Made by a program: the position numbers and the translations under genes. 64,000 nt of DNA from Myxococcales bacterium (lineage in GTDB: Bacteria; Myxococcota; Myxococcia; Myxococcales; Myxococcaceae), in NCBI GenBank assembly GCA_016191815.1, contig JACPVI010000023.1, positions 62,001 through 126,000 on the forward strand. The letters run 5' to 3'. Shown here one piece after another: positions 63,665 through 64,000 of this stretch. Below the pieces are notes generated by a model. The model made no database searches and was not told the origin of the DNA. It worked only from the letters and a program-made list of their open reading frames with translations. How positions within the stretch are numbered: position 1 is the stretch's first letter; each line of letters begins with the position of its first letter.

Positions 63665-64000
63665 CCGAGACGAGCTGGATTCCGGGTCTGGTCGTCTTGG
63701 TAGCGGGCCTCATGGCTGGCTTGCTGTTCGTGCTGGTGAACCGGCGCGGAGGAAAGGCCGCCGCTCTGCCCACGGAGGATCGGCGGGCAGATCTGGACCA
63801 GCGGTACCGCCAACTGATCGGGCAGCTCAAGGAGCTGAACGCCGACCGCCACCTGTTGGGCGAGGAGAGATTCCTGGCGGAGCGGGCGCGGCTGGAGCGG
63901 GAGGCGGCGGACGCGCTCCGGGCCCGTGACGGGTTAGTCAAGGAAAGGCCGGCCGCCGCCAAGGAGCCGGCCAGGGCTCTGGCGGCGGACCAGCCGCGTT
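63661..64000 (+). CDS. CcmI-like protein, N-terminal part (cut by window edge)
   Basis: 113 codons are visible. One TM helix (IPGLVVLVAGLMAGLLFVLV) is followed by a basic stop-transfer and a coiled-coil stretch (LDQRYRQLIGQLKELNADRH, LERARLEREAADALRARDG-like). Position after ccmH and topology fit CcmI/CycH, whose C-terminal TPR domain would lie beyond the window. Identity is inferred from context. Confidence 0.65.
   Translation, partial: MTETSWIPGLVVLVAGLMAGLLFVLVNRRGGKAAALPTEDRRADLDQRYRQLIGQLKELNADRHLLGEERFLAERARLEREAADALRARDGLVKERPAAAKEPARALAADQPR

Overview
The window is very GC-rich, gene-dense bacterial chromosome. A delta-proteobacterial (Myxococcota-like, Anaeromyxobacter-type) origin is my best reading. 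It rests on the many Cys-rich lipoproteins, a 13-heme cytochrome with an outer-membrane barrel, HEAT-repeat and DUF4129/DUF4350 proteins, a System I cytochrome c maturation locus and frequent GTG starts. No rRNA, tRNA or CRISPR array was recognised, and no intact mobile element. The taxon is inferred, not proven.

Layout. (1) 1-16202, minus strand: one continuous str-S10-spc ribosomal superoperon running rpsL, rpsG, fusA, tuf, rpsJ, rplD, rplW, rplB ... secY, adk, map (map is cut by the window edge). rplC (L3) is missing between rpsJ and rplD. A sigma70-like promoter lies upstream of rpsL. (2) 16318-26881: rimI and a SurA-N periplasmic protein (minus), then dnaJ, a HEAT-repeat protein, a Cys-rich lipoprotein, a hybrid histidine kinase, argS and a plsB-type acyltransferase (plus). 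(3) 26891-30657, minus strand: an outer-membrane barrel, a 13-heme cytochrome c, an Ig-like lipoprotein, and then a TlpA-like thioredoxin lipoprotein. The first active-site Cys of the thioredoxin is an in-frame TGA followed at the right distance by a perfect bacterial SECIS-type hairpin. I read this as a selenoprotein; it is the most interesting signal in the window. (4) 30806-36000: CPBP protease, coiled-coil protein, membrane-anchored subtilase, hydrolase-like protein and a lipoprotein. (5) 36118-39431: an accessory patch with a truncated gene tail, an orphan gene, about 630 bp without a recognisable gene, and a tightly overlapping three-gene module (TIGR04255 protein, unknown protein, small HicA-like protein). 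(6) 39564-52366: housekeeping and mixed genes (RlmI, HAD phosphatase, CorA, hydrolase, a fused toxin-antitoxin-like protein, M19 dipeptidase, bacterial calpain, thiS-thiG-thiE, and a membrane/DUF4129/DUF4350 operon). (7) 52329-57566, minus strand: exopolysaccharide genes (two glycosyltransferases, a Wzx-type flippase, a polysaccharide deacetylase). (8) 57746-64000, plus strand: ccmABCDEFGH and the start of a CcmI-like gene, mostly translationally coupled through 4-bp overlaps.

How parts fit together. The Ccm locus would attach heme to c-type cytochromes such as the 13-heme protein. The barrel next to that cytochrome suggests an outer-membrane electron conduit. The selenocysteine-type thioredoxin lies downstream on the same strand and could act on periplasmic thiols, for example those of cytochrome CxxCH motifs; that link is inference.
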